A stretch of 64,000 nucleotides of DNA from Isoetes taiwanensis (taxonomy: Eukaryota; Streptophyta; Lycopodiopsida; Isoetales; Isoetaceae): NCBI GenBank assembly GCA_021234155.1, contig JAJEKV010000141.1:504039-568038 (forward strand), read 5' to 3'. Every line of letters begins with the position of its first letter. The stretch's first letter is position 1. The position numbers were made by a program, and so were the translations under genes. A model generated the notes under the pieces. The model was not told the origin of the DNA. It ran no database searches and saw only the letters and a list, made by a program, of their open reading frames with translations. Shown one piece after another: positions 10,621 to 24,200 of the stretch.

Positions 10621-13600
10621 TTTCTCGAGAGCATGTATAATGAATTTAGGGTATTAGACTCTGTAGCTACATTAAAATTTATAGAATCTATTTAGGTGAA
10701 ATGGGCAGAAAGCCATATTGCATGAATGTAGTTGAATAGAAATAGGTAATGTACATCCTCATGAAGGATGAGAGCAAACTTTGTTTCTAAGTGTAAACAT
10801 GCTATGAACTAATCTTATAAGAAAAATGATCTTTCAAAGCAATAAAGTTAATGAAACAGTGCCAAAAAGATTCATCTTATGTCTATTTGTTGTTAAATTT
10901 CTTAGAGAAAATCATTGTATTAAGTGGTTCATTAGCAAGCTTAAAGGTTCGTAAGGATTTTGGAAGGAAAAATGGTCATTTGCATCAACATTATCTGCAA
11001 TGAAAACATTGATGTGTGTTGATGTGACCCATTACTATTTATTTTAGTACGATTTCTTTTATGGTGTCAATTCTGTGGCAACTTATGGTTTTTGGGTTTA
11101 GGAAATATTTGCTAATAAAATCATCGGAATAAAAAATCCATCTCTACATATGCACATTTATTGTACATTGAAAATTTCATATTTATGCACCTAATATAAA
11201 TGTCGAGTGTATTTCATAACAACTCAATGGATCATTGTATTAAACCTCTAGTTTAGTTTTACGCGGCTCAAGTACATAAAAATGTTATTCCATAATGATA
11301 ACGACTGGCACAACACATTTTTTGAATATTGATCTACTCCCCACTGGCATAACACATTAGAACCCACATATGAGAATAAGAATAGAATAGATAGGTCTTT
11401 ATCCGCCCACATAGGTTTTTATCGTTTCTACCGTTCAGTATCATAGGACTCAAGGTATCATTCACTCTCACAGCACTTCCTTGATTATTTTTCCTTTATA
11501 ATTGACCTATACCTATCCTTACAAAATTTGACGGTAAAATTTTAGTTGTTTTGTAAAATGCCCACACACAAATTGCCCAAACATGTTAATGAGTCAAGTT
11601 TTTAATTAAAAGACTAATCTCACATGTTCATGTTTGATATTATGTGAACAGAATATAGAATGTAAATGAGTTGAAGGCCATATCGATGTGCCTTTGGTGC
11701 TTTAGAAATCTAGATGGCATTTATAAAGACCTCTACAAAAGATTAAGGTTATAATGTTGCTACAACTCTTACTAACCAATAGAAAAAACTCAATGTTCTG
11801 ACATGTCTGCTTTCACTTGCTTTTGTATTGACAAAATAAATAACAGAAACCAAGAATGGCAGTGATCATCAAATTTGCAAGAAAGAAAGTATCCATTGGT
11901 AACATCATGAAAGCAAATACATAAATCTTCCAACATATATTCTCCTATTTTGTAAAAGCTAAGAGAGATGGAATGGAGTGTGCACTGGCAACCTTAGCTC
12001 AACAGAGAGATGGAATGCAGTGCACATTGGCCTCCTTAGATCGTCGTGTATTCTAACCTGCAAAGAAAATTGAAGAATTCAAAACAACTAATATTTATGT
12101 AAGAAATCTTTTCAATCTATGGCAGAATATATTCTGCATCAAAACAGTTTACAGATTTAACATATAAATGAGAAGGCGATCAGGACTAAAATTGATTCTT
12201 TATGAACTTGATAACTAAACTCAACTCCCACTTCCCAATAACCTTCACAACTACTTGCCGCATAAAAAGAAAAAGCAAGATAAACATTGTAAGCGGGAGA
12301 TTCAAGACCCTTGTTGTTATAGGAAATACCTTACTTTTGAGCTTGTGCTGCCTGGTCGATCTGCAAAATTGGGAAAAATGGATGGAAAACGGAACTTTGA
12401 AGAAAGGAACATAGAGATTATGTTGCCTGGTCGATCTGCAAAATTAGGATAAATGTCATTAATTAGTTCGAAATTGTGAACTTCAATTTGCAGTAGCATA
12501 TATATGCAGCCAAAATTCAGAAATCCTCAAATTTAGCTGATTAAATTAATGATGCACATGTATGAAATAGAGACTCCAAATTTATGATGAACAACAAATG
12601 ATTGATAAACAAAAGTAACCAATAAATGCATATTCTAACTCCAATATTTTCAAGTGAAAATGCTCTTCCATTTCAGAAGATCTATAGAGTGCCCGGCGAT
12701 GCCGGGCATTAATCATGGACGTGTGGAATAGGTAGATTGTAGATGAATTTAAAGTGCTAAATGTAATCATACATGATCAATAGAATTGCATTTAAAGTGT
12801 AGTGTGAATCTTATTATGAGATATTGCAAAGTCCATTCTAAATCCTCTTTTCGATGTGGTGAACCCTTACATTATTCATAGCCCATGACGTATATGCAAT
12901 TGTAGTTTGTGAAGGTCCCCTCAATTGTTAGGTTCTATAGTATTTATTAATCTGTAGCCAATTTCATAATACATTAGATGCTTATGTCATTTGAACCTCT
13001 TAGGTGATCTTAAATCCACACACAAGCTCAAATTCCTTTAGGTATGATAATTGTTTGTCCACACACCAAGCTCAAATTCCTTAGGTATCACCCAACATAT
13101 TGGATCAAAGAACGAATTGCTATGGTTTATGACATAGCAATATATCTATAAGGGCCGCATTGTTTTGTAAGATTACACCAAGGGAAAACTGCATTGGATT
13201 AGAATATTTGAGATCTCTAACTATAAGCTCGATTGCCATCACACCCATTGAAACATTGCACTGAATTCATATATTTAGAATCTCCAAGTATAAGTTAAGA
13301 GCGTAAGCCAACTTGACATCTATTCCGCACCTTGCTTGACAGTGGACTTAGAGTTGCAATAACATTGGTTTGAACCTTATTTAAAACCAAAACATATGAT
13401 AGATAAAATCAAGCATTCTACATGCAATATCTGAGCAAACAATGAGCAACATAGAAAGTGCAGCCTATATGGCTTAGTTAATAAACAAACCAAAAGCTTA
13501 TTTTATCAAGTGGGCAAATTGGTTCAAGGTTCTAGAATCAAAGCCTTCAACTTTCAATTAAAGCCTTTTAAGCATTGAGGAGCCTAATCAAATGACACAA

Positions 13601-15450
13601 CTATTTAGACAACACAAACTGTAGAAGCAACACAGAAGAAATGCAAATGGACTTTGGCCTTTGATATAATATCAATAACTCCTTCAAATGTTAAATACTC
13701 ATCAACTGCACAAATAGGGTGACCAAAAATGTGTGAATGTCAAATATACCTCTTGCTATAGCTAGTTATTTGTAAATAATCTGCTGAAGTTTCCTTTGTA
13801 AGATGAGGCATCTCGACTTCATGAGCTTAGTTGTATGACATGTATTACAAAGTATGTTACTAACCTAGGTCCTACATGGATTGCAACCTAGACTCGATAT
13901 ACCATAAATCAGAACGTGTAACCCAGTTTCAACTATTTGTACGACTGAAGTACATTTTTCTAATATATTAAAATGAGTTTGCATACTTTTGAACTTAACC
14001 TCCAGCACATGCTAACAAAAGCAAGGTTATTTTCTACAATATCTCTAACAATCCAAAATTATTCTTATTCTAAAACAATCAATGAAAGTGTTCTAGTTAT
14101 AAGAATTGATACTCGTAAGACCGTTCTCGTTTGGACTTAAATCCAAAGCACAGAAACAAGATAAAGAGGACGACAAAATAAAAATGTTGCATGTCAATTA
14201 AAGGTGCATTGTCAACTAAAGGAACATTTGATTCCCAATACAATACATGGCTTTTGCACCACTAATAGCTATAGAGTTGATTAAAAAAGAAAAGGCAGAT
14301 AACATTGTTACAGATGTGCAGTTAAAGGCAAAGGCAGATACACTGTTTCAGATGTGCAGCTAACCCAAATCTCCATAATCCCTTGCTCGCTTGGTCGCAG
14401 CTAACTTAAATTATGGTACCTCCACTGGCCTCCACTGTAGGCAAGAAGAAGAGCTCTATTATGTGCATTCTACCCTATTGTCTAAGATCCATGTACTCGT
14501 TTGATGCAAAGCATCTGACACTCGAGTATAGCTGCATCATTCATAGTTGTCGACACATAATTTTAAGTTACATACATTGCATATATCCTTGTCACTGCTG
14601 GTTTTAGTTATTCAAACTAAGAATGCTTACTATATAAATAACTCGGATTACTCATTTGAGGCTTAACAAAGGTACACTTGAACAAAGAATAGCAATCCAA
14701 TATTTGAAGGAAAGATCTTAGAAATAAAAAATGCAAAATGACACAAAAAATACCTTGCTGGAGCGCAGATACTCACACTATACAAAGCTAAAGAAGTCTT
14801 AGATATCAAATGCTCCATCAATTCGATTCTCCCAATAAAATAACCTGGTAACGTATGAGAAACTTCGGGAAATTTTTTTTCTAGGGTCTTTTTGGTTGGG
14901 CAGTTTGGTTTTTTTCTTCAACATTGTATGTAAACCAACAATCCTCATATGAATGATTTAAGATTGTGGGGTCAACTAGTCATCTTTCAATGATCTAAGA
15001 TTGTGGTGTCAACTATTCCAAAAAAGAAACCAAAGGCATCTTGATGCGTGCTTCTATGCAATACGACTACAGTAGTATAGAAAAATATATAGAAGTTTCG
15101 AAAAGTATAGCTTTATGTAAATGTGCTTAGTAATATAGAAGGAGATCTAGTAAGCACAAAAATAGTAACACATAAGGAAAATTAATATTGTTGGAGAAAA
15201 GACCAAAAGACAAGAAGACTAATCAACTATAGCTTCATCATCTATAAATAAACATCTTCGCTGCTTTCTCTGTTTATGTGTCGGAGAAGAAATTAATGAC
15301 ATCCTCTGAGCTACGTCCTCTGCATAAGATGGAAGGACACTGCAAGGGTAAACGTATAAAGTCATTAACGTGGAGAATTTAATATAAATAACATCCACTA
15401 CATGAAGGGAAATTTTTTACCGACAATGAAGTTAGATGCCAACTCACTGA
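10621..15450. other. Long AT-rich non-coding stretch
   Basis: No ORF above 75 codons. It contains a 42-bp imperfect duplication (11962 and 12004, both starting AGAGAGATGGAATG) and a second duplication 75 bp apart (12346 and 12421, sharing GCCTGGTCGATCTGCAAAAT). Otherwise it is featureless. Much of it may be the body of a non-autonomous Helitron ending at 10591. Confidence 0.45.
12690..12708 (-). repeat. Second copy of the Helitron-type hairpin
   Basis: The same 19-bp hairpin TGCCCGGCGATGCCGGGCA recurs exactly. Here the minus-strand sequence after it reads CTCTATAGATC, with no clean CTAG at the expected spacing. It may be a mutated end of a related non-autonomous element. Confidence 0.4.
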
Positions 15451-16646
15451 CTAGTCTGAAGGTTCATCCACATCTTCGACATGCACATCACTAGATTCCC
15501 CGTCGGAATCAGCATCATGCAATGCTTCCTCTCTTTTCATGCATCCACGAAGTGACCTCACCATGTCCACGAGATCATCGTCATTCTCTATTCCATAATA
15601 ATGTGCACCAAGAGGAACTCCATGAGTCTAACAGATCTCTCCAATCCAAATCTAGAGTGTGCCGTATCGGGTAAGCTTTGTACGCACAATTCCCGCTTCA
15701 TTGAGCCTTCATCATAATCATAAAATTATTGGTAATAAGTACAAACATAAATACACAATATAGCCTCACACTAAACAAATAAATACTTACTCATTTATCC
15801 TGCTCATTGCTCTAACAAGTGCCGCCTCTTTTTGTGCATCAATTTGAACAAATGTTGCCTGGACCGAGAAATGCATACTACGCACAAGTGAATAGCGATC
15901 TTTAATCTCTTGCATCCAAGCATCGGTTCGGTGATTCCCATCCCAGCATAAAAACATTTTGCCACTTAAATCTTTCCATTCTTCATTTTCTGCAAGCTCA
16001 CTCTCGAAACGTTGGTTTTCCTCTAACCAATATGCATCCCAAGTGCTCATTATTTGGTCTGTGATTGGGCAATGAGTGCCTACTGCAGTGGTGACAGACA
16101 AAATGAAGCTCCCCTTCTCCATTACATAACCATCAACTCGTAATGTTTCTCTCAATGATTTAGCTTCCTTGTTAATGATTCTGACTGCCTGATTCAACAT
16201 TATTCTACATAGAGGAATCAACGGTGGAGCGGTCCTGCGTACAATTCTTAACTCCTGGAGTGTCTCAAAAATCATTTGCATTGTGAATGTCTTGGGAAAT
16301 TCCAGTGTCTCCAAATCTTCATTTTCTTTTACCTTTTTTTTCCTTTCCTTCTTGATTTGGAAGTATCTTTACTTGCTGGCTTGTCATGCTCAGGTGTAAT
16401 GACATTCAGGTCTGCCGAATCATGCCCTGTAGTATCATGGCAATCAGAGTCTGTTTGCTGGATAATAGTTTCATGTATTTCCTCTTCATGTGCAACACTG
16501 GAATCTGCATCAGCTCTTGGACTTTTAGCACCACTATCACTATCATCTGTATTAGAATCAGACATCTTTTTTGATGAACGTCTCCGTGGCTCCTTATCCA
16601 AGTACTTGTACACAAAAGAGGAAGCTCTATTTCTGGTCTCTACCAT
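15451..16646 (-). pseudogene. Unknown protein with ParB-like DGNHR motif
   Basis: Two exons on the minus strand, 15791-16646 and 15451-15706, joined by a GT-AG intron with matching phase. The N-terminus is basic and Ser/Asp/Glu-rich (nuclear-type). The second half has an all-alpha region and then MFLCWDGNHRTDAW near the end of exon 1. DGNHR followed by Ala-Trp resembles box II of ParB/Srx-fold proteins (DGNHRxxA), which bind or hydrolyse nucleotide; that is only a motif resemblance. Exon 2 ends in a very acidic Asp/Ser/Glu tail. Damage: a one-base shift at an A8 run (about 16333-16340) separates residues ~1-105 from the rest, and two in-frame TAG codons interrupt the start of exon 2. It is divergent from the MULE-like gene at 17.9 kb and shares the repeat-filled spacer with it. 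I do not know its function. Confidence 0.5.
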
Positions 16647-17911
16647 GCCAATAGTCTACATACAAAAAAGACAACTGCCATTATCTTAAAACATGTTATC
16701 AAGATCCATGAATTCAAAATACTTAAATACTTCAGATAAAGATGTAAGCAATCTAATGGCCACACATTATTCCTTGCCAGATTATTCCTTACTTCAGAGA
16801 TATTTGCAACCCACAGAGAATCATGCAGAGGTATTTACCTCAGTCGGCGCCGACCAAATGATGGACCAGTCATGATCGACCAAATCGTTCTCTGGTTTTG
16901 CTTTCACAGAGGTACTTTGCAGAGGTATTTACAGGTTTTTGCAGAGGTATTTACAGGTTACAACCTACAGATATATTCACATCATGTTTTCGCAGAGGTA
17001 TTTACCTCAGTCGGCGCCGACCCGGGATTAAGGTTACAGGAAGAAACTTACAGGAAGCAAAAGAAATGGTTGCAAAAGAAATGGTTGTAAAGAAATAGAA
17101 ATGGAAGAAAAAGAAATGGTTGCAAAAGAATGTTTGCAGAATGTTTGCAAAAGAATGTTTGCAGAAGAAATGGCTGCAAAAGAATGTTTGCAAAAGAAAT
17201 GGTTGCAGGAAAAGAAATGGGAGACGTCCCTGGTGCCAATAAGAAAGCCCTGGTCCCATCACAGAATAATATCTGTTGAGAAAGAATACATCTGCTGGGG
17301 TATCGCTCATCACAGAAGCCCAATATCGAAGCCCAATATCTGCTGGGGTATAGCAAATGGACCAGTCGGCGCCGACCAGTGGAAAACATCTGAAAACATC
17401 ATCGAAAACTCTGAAGCATCATCTGAAAACATCATCGAAAACTCTGAAGCATTCATCGAAAACTTCTTCATCGAAAACTTCTTCATCTGAAGCATTCTTT
17501 TGAAAACTTCAGCAATCTGACCAGTCGGCGCCGACCAGGGATTAAGTCACGGAGCAGTTTATCGACCAGGGGTTTAACTCACGGAGGATTAAGCTTAAGG
17601 TTTAACTTACATAGGAATAAACTTACATAGGAGGAACCAGTCGGCGCCGACCAGGGATAAACTCACAGAAGAAACTTACAGAATAAGCCACAGAATAAAC
17701 TTACAGAAACTTACAGAGGAATAAACTCATAGAAGAAACTTCCAATCGGCGCCGACCAGAAGGAGTTCGAATAAAAAAATAAAAAGAACAGAACAGAAAT
17801 CTTACCTCATTGTTTTAACGGATATGCTACTTAATTTCTAATTTTCATGGTATATTATTTTATCGTTTATTTATATTATAGCGCGCGCATTCTATCTAGA
17901 ACTTTGAGTTC
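16647..17911. repeat. Spacer with six GTCGGCGCCGAC palindromes
   Basis: Between two divergent genes. The perfect 12-bp palindrome GTCGGCGCCGAC, usually inside CCAGTCGGCGCCGACCAG, occurs at 16843-16854, 17010-17021, 17365-17376, 17524-17535 and 17640-17651. A one-mismatch copy lies at 17755-17766. Two copies sit in a longer repeat beginning GCAGAGGTATTTACCTCAG, 167 bp apart. Between them lie purine-rich iterations (AAGAAATGGTTGCAAAAG at 17060-17220; GAAAACATCATCGAAAACTC at 17391-17480; ATAAACTTACAGAA-type at 17580-17730). The ORFs in this stretch are by-products of the repeats. Confidence 0.85.
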
Positions 17912-20900
17912 TTGTTGGAGTTTTCCTATGGCTACTCGTGTTACAGTGAAGGCATGAGAAAGAGATCAAGAAATGTCTATGCTTTCATCAAAGGGAAATG
18001 CATTCTGGATAGTAATGCTCTTGCAACTTTCTTCCAATTTCCAGAGGATGCTTTATGTATTGTTCAGAGTGGCTATGGTCCAAACTTTCTGAGCAACGTA
18101 TTAGAGGAATCTGTAAATGAAGGAGCCAAGCGTTGTTATATTGTAGAGGAATGTTTTGGCAACAATGTGATGGTATATGGTGGTTTGTTGTCCGACAAAC
18201 GTAGTAGAGTGATAAATGTAGATTCAGAATCATCATCTTCAGACTCCCTAAAAGGTTGCAACTCAACCTTCAAAAAGATGTTGTTACGAAGTGGTAATAG
18301 CAAGTTAAAGAAGATACTCATGGAAGTAAAGGAGCCAGTAAATGTAACATGTTTGCCTCCTTACTATGATGGCAAAGTAGTGTTCGAATTACCAAGCCAA
18401 CAGGAAGCAGGAGGTAGCATGGATGGTATGCAGCAAAATCAAGATCCTCATATGTGGACAACATATAGCCATACGAGTACACCTGCATTAGATGGCACAG
18501 TGAGGCTTGCATATTGTGGAGGCCATCTACAATGCCAGAATCCTCGTTGTGATTACTTTCTTAGTAAAGGGGAGCATAATTCCGTTCAATGAAGGGGCTC
18601 TATGAATATCAGACCAGATGGGCCTATAAGTGATGAGCATGGTTCAGTGAGTTGCGCATATTGCAAGGAACAGCCATATTGTATTGCACTATGTGATGCT
18701 ACTATATATTATTGCCTTCCAAAGTGTATCTTAGACACTAGACTTGTTATACACACAAGCATCCACTCCCATCCAATCCGGCGTGCACTTTCAAGATTCG
18801 AAATTAAGAGAATGAAAAGCATTATTGATAGTACTCCTACTTCAGTTGTGCACATGGCTCCAAGGCAGCTTCAGAATAATATTGCCATGGAAGAAATATG
18901 TAGAAGCATATTGCTGGAAGTGGATGTTGAAGACATAAACAAAATGACCTCTGAACAAGTAGATGTTCTATTGCTACGACTGGAACCACTATGCAATCAA
19001 AGAAGGTGAGCTTTAAGGTGTGGATTTTCTCCATTGTTGTAAACTAAGCTTCCTTTTCTTGTATGTGCTAGGTTGAGGAAGTGGATTGATGATGCAAGAA
19101 AAAGAAATCGACAATGCCAAGATGATCTAAGTAGCTTATTTAAAAAAGAGATGTTGTTACGAGTTCTTCCATGGTTCAAAGTTTCCGGACCAGTTGCATG
19201 ATGCTTAATATGAAAGGTGCTATTTCTTTAAGATGTCAACTATTGGGGCTGGTTCTGGCGTGGATTTGGTGAACCGAATGTGTCCGTCAGGAGATCTGGC
19301 AACATCATTGGTGCATTTTGATCATGTTAAGCGAATAAATGGGTGGACAACAATGGCCTGTCATGTATATGATCCTATGTAAGTATACTTTCTACACCTC
19401 AAAATAAAATATATTTATTGCACAAAGATATCCAATGTATCTATATTGTTTACTAGGATACGAGGTCTACAAACAATTGCTATATGCGAAATGAAGACGG
19501 AGGATGTAGAATCTCAAAAGATGTTCTGGAGAAAAATGAATAAAGTGCTAAAAAGTAAGGGCTTTCCACCAGCACAATTTCATGGATTTATGGCTGACGA
19601 GGCCCAGGCAAATTGGAATGCCGTCCGAGAAGTCTTCTTTGGAGGTGAGCCAAATTCAGAAAAGGAAAGATCATGTGTTTTCCACTTTGAACAGTGCTTG
19701 CAAAGGCAAACAAAGAAGCATCTAAGCCCAGAAAGTAGACAATATTTCCTAGACCAATGCAGAAGTTGGAGGCTCAGTTGCAGCCATGAAGATGCAGAAA
19801 ATCAATATCAGTCTATTCTTCAGTGGCTTCCTGGAAATATAACAAAAACTGATGCAATGGCGCTATCTTCGTGGTTATCATGGTGGCATCAAAGGGTCAG
19901 TAGATGGGGGAATTTTATGAAGGCCAAAAAAAGTATAGCATCTGCAATACATATTCCAGACACAATTCTCTCTGAATCCAGACATGGGACTTGGATGGCT
20001 GCAACTGGTTATAAGAGGACCCTCTCATTGTATGATGCCAGTTTATTTGATTTGACAGAAGCTATTTTACAGAGCGCAAAATACAAATCATATCTAGATC
20101 ACAATTACGTAGGGACTGGTCCTGGACTCTCTACGTTATTTTCAAGGCTACAAGGTAGACTTAATAGTGGTATAAAGCCTTCTGAGGCAAGCTCTTTTGT
20201 GAATAAGGAAGCTATGAGGCAAGGGATGCCCATAAATAGCATGGGAACAGGAGGAAACGATCAAACTATACTGAAAAGAAAGAATTTGGACGGAGCTGGT
20301 AGTAGTCACAATGAAAAGGGAGCACATAGACCAGATAAGGAAGCTATTAACATACCTCGTGTAGCTAGAGATGATCCTATTGTGAGAAATCTGTTCAATA
20401 GTAAAGACATCCTGATAAGAGAAAGGCAGGTTGCAAACACTAACTGGGCTATTCGAAGGACTACAGCAGACAGTAAAGTCAGATGTCAAGGGAGGACAAG
20501 CATAAATGGAAAAAAATGTGACAAGCTTGTCAACAAGGGTATAACATCTACAACTGCTCCTTCATTTTATGGTATCAGAACATTTAGGGGTGGTAATTGT
20601 GAGCAGTTCTTCTGGTTCTGTGGAGATAACTTAAAGTGCACATGGTATCCACATCCTAGTTTACAAGAGGTTCCACCAAGACCTATTCTATGGCCAGTTG
20701 CAACAGATACATGCATTACACAGGATGAACTTCAAGTTCTTCAAAATGGTGGGTATAACTTAGAGGGCTTACACAGGACTGTTATGGAGCCCAGCCCTGG
20801 ATCCTACACAGAAGAGGCAAGCATCCTGCGTTCAGGAACATCGATGCGACGAGATGGTAAACGGGTTAAGAGGAGGTCAAAATTAAGTAGGCAGTGTGAA

Positions 20901-21200
20901 GTGAACTTGGAAAGGAGCAAAGATATGGGTAACCTTAGCGTAACTCCATATGTGCTACAGGTAAATCAGCATGTTGATTTTCTTTTGGAGAGGGAGAGGC
21001 AAACATATACTATCAGCATCAAGAAAGAGCCTGCTTGCACTTGCCCTGAGTTTCAAAGCAAAGCATTGAAGAACAATTATACTCCTTGCAAACATATGTT
21101 CTATGTTCTGATGAAGATATTAGGAAAAGATCCAGCGTCTGATTTGACCTTGATTCAGCCAATTCTATCTGAAACTACTTTAGCAAAGTTGCTTGCATAG
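17912..21200 (+). pseudogene. MULE-like transposase with SWIM zinc finger
   Basis: Exons about 17901-19008, from a G after 19070 (acceptor GTGCTAG) to 19378, and 19457-21200. A probable acceptor CTATCTAG precedes 17901. The N-terminal part has paired zinc motifs (CGGHLQCQNPRCDY; CAYCKEQPYC). The middle has the transposase-type segments MSTIGAGSGVDL, FDHVKRINGWTTMACHVYDP and FHGFMADEAQANWNAV, whose Asp residues fit a DDE core. The C-terminus has a SWIM finger CTCPEF...PCKHMFY (Cys-x-Cys...Cys-x-His). This layout matches MULE-derived proteins of plants and other eukaryotes. Breaks: an in-frame TGA at 18590-18592 where relatives have Trp, a frameshift near 19170, and a TAA just before the MSTIG segment. 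The last exon is open for 581 codons. No terminal inverted repeats were found by eye. Confidence 0.75.
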
Positions 21201-24200
21201 TAAGGTTCATAGAAGCTTTATGTTCATTACAACTTCGGTATCTATATGAAAGGCCATTCTATGTGACTATGTATTCATAATACATAATGACTTATTGATT
21301 GTATTACATATATGTGTTCCTTAATACCAACTTGTTTATTATGCTTATCTTCGTGCAAAATTTAGATATGGATACAAAAAAACAAAAGTGCCCATGAAAA
21401 AAGACCCTATATAAATTTACACTCAGAAACTTCATAATGTGCAAGACACAAACTTACAGATATGACAAACACAAAGGCAATAAATCAATCTTCATCATTC
21501 TTAAATAGCCCATCAATGCTCCGTGATCACTTACATGGTAATACCATTTACTGGAAAACGAAATTGGAGTTACAGGGCTCGGATTCAAACTCCAGGATTC
21601 AAAAATGACATTTTGGCAAATTGAAGATTGCAGATTCTACAATCCTAAAAAACAAAGGATGCTAGATAAATAGAAGTAGAAAAATGAAGAGATTTGCCAC
21701 AACCTAAATCACAAACACATATATCGGGGTAGAGAGCATGTGGCCAAACAAACGCATAAGATTGACAGAATAATACCAAGATTTTAAAGCAAAGTGCCCA
21801 GATTTTTTACTACTGTGAACCAAAATACCTTCCTGACAAATTTTGATGCATATCAGAGCACATGATAGAGTTACAACTGCTAGTAAACTCTCTACCGTGA
21901 TACTCTCTGCCATGATATTCCCCAAATCAGAAGCAAATTAAGTTTTTCAAGACCACGTGGCTAAACAACCAGACTAAATCTTCCAATCAAAATGCCACAA
22001 ATACTGGTTTGGCAGAAATCTGGCTCTAATCATGCAGATACTCGAAGCAAAAGAAACCTATTTGTGTAGATAAATCTAAAACAGAGCTATTTGTGCATGT
22101 TTAGCTTAAAGCTTACCTTGCATGCTCGCTGCAGTGCAAACTGCCAGAATGTTGAAGCAAATCAAGTAGCTTGTCCCTGCAAATTTTGAATAAGATTTAG
22201 GGCAAAGTAAACAAAAATTGTGGCTCTGCAATTGTTTTCTGACCTTTTTAGTAGCAAGAACCAAATGTGGCCTTCAAGAACCAAATCTGATCTGACCATT
22301 GAGATCTTCAGGACCTTCCAGGATCTCTAGCAATAACAAATTAAAACGGGAAGAAAGAATCAAGACAGAGAAACAAACATCATAAGAACTGTCAAACTGT
22401 TAAAGGATTCCAGACCAAAAAAAATAAAGATCATAAGAAGCCAGGCACATCTTCCTTGATCGAGGCATCATCGCTAAACAAAAATGCAGTAAACAAAAAT
22501 GCATGGACGAAATTAAAAAAGAAAGATATACCTGCCAAAGATCGTGAAAGCTGTTTGAAGCTCTTTGTCTGGAATCCTAAAGCTAAGAATGGCTCCTGTA
22601 AGATGGCTTCAACAACTGCTTCTCTTCCAAACCTGTAAGAACGGCTCCAGAAACTCCTAAGAAGGGCTCCAAGAGTGCCTTCTCTTCCAAAATCTAAGCT
22701 AAGAACGGCTCCAAATGCAAACGTGGAAGGATTGTTCTTGGCCAATACAGGCTTCTGTTTCTGAAAAAATCCATCCCTGTAAGAGATCTGCACCTTTGCT
22801 TGCAAAGAAAAGAACATTCAAAGAACTGGGCCGAATTTTTTTTTACCTCAAGCAACCTAGCTGGGCGCCAGAATCCGCTCAAAGTAGAATTTTTTGATGC
22901 TCGAAGCGGATTTTATGAAATGGCAAAATGCATGAATCCGGCTATGGCGGGTGGCATCCTTCCACAATAATGATGATGGCCCGTTACATTAGCTTTACGA
23001 CCTGATCTAATCCTGCCAAGGCGGGATTGCTCAAGGCGGTGGTGTCTGTATGTAAATGGATAAAAACAGCAACAGCCCAGGCCCATCGCCGCTCTGTGCC
23101 CCTTCCTTCCCGCTCAAAGTTGAACAGGTAGACGCATACCTTGCCGCTAGGGGGAGATACGTTGCCGCGAGGGGAGAGGGAACGCCGCACACGGCGTTAC
23201 ATGCGGCGTTCTCACACGCAACCCAACACCTTACCATTTTAAAAGATAAGATAAATAATAATATCCTATGCAGCTCATAATATTTGAAATTAGGAAGGTT
23301 AGTTGCCTGTCGTCTGGAAATTGTGAGACATGAGCATATTTTTATCTTTTATACAATGCCTACATCTTGAAAAAGTAATTACTACAAGGAATTGATCCAT
23401 GAGCATATTTGTATTTCTGGTACACTTGCCTACATCTCGAAAAAGTACTCACTACAAGGAATTGGTGAGGTAAAAATCCAATTGAAAATATAATGTCTAG
23501 AAGAAGTAATAGGCTAAAAAATTGATCCAAATTAGATTATGTAACTCAAGAAAGACTAACTAGTACATATAACAACTAGGCAGAATATAAGTGTAATGTT
23601 TGATATTAGAATGACAAAACAAAAAACATGCAAACACAACCTTCGAGCGTCGGAGAGCAACCCTTCGTGACTATTGTATTTTCATTTTTGTTAATGCCAC
23701 GTAAGCATTGCAAATATGCTCTCCCCTCAAGATGTAAAAGCCCATTTTTTATTTTCTCAGTTAGGTAGGCTACATGGTGTAAAGCTCGATTTCGTCATGT
23801 TCACGCATTAGTAGGGCAAAATTCCATCAGTTGCTTTTTTTTTCTGTTCTGCACTTTATATTCTTGCAGAGCTACTTTCTTGAGGTTGATATTTCTGTAT
23901 ATAGGTTTGATTTTTGCTGGAAGGTAGATTCGGAACAGATTTTTCCTTTTCTAATGTATATTCTTGTAAACATTGTGGAATCTTGCTTTCGAAATGGTCT
24001 ACTCCTGCGTTATTTTGTGGATTTTTACTAACAAATTCATATTCAGATTCGTAATTGTTGCACCTTCGATCACGATACTCTTGGGAAGATTAATACAGTG
24101 CTACCACATTGCATATCCCTACATTCTAGAATGGAAAGTGGGAAGACTATTCCGTAGCTTATAGGCTACTCCTTGTTACCACAGTAACATAACCAGGTTC

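Noticed and set aside
15071-15081. TCTATACTACT (minus) as the Helitron 5' end for the terminus at 10591
   Set aside because: The base before TC is T rather than A and no sibling copy is available; left as a candidate only.
16872-17490. Overlapping ORFs with VGADQ-type and Lys/Glu repeats
   Set aside because: They are translations of the palindromes and purine-rich iterations, present in several frames at once.
22431-22817. 128-codon minus-strand ORF
   Set aside because: Internally repetitive, no recognised family and no supporting splice or start context.
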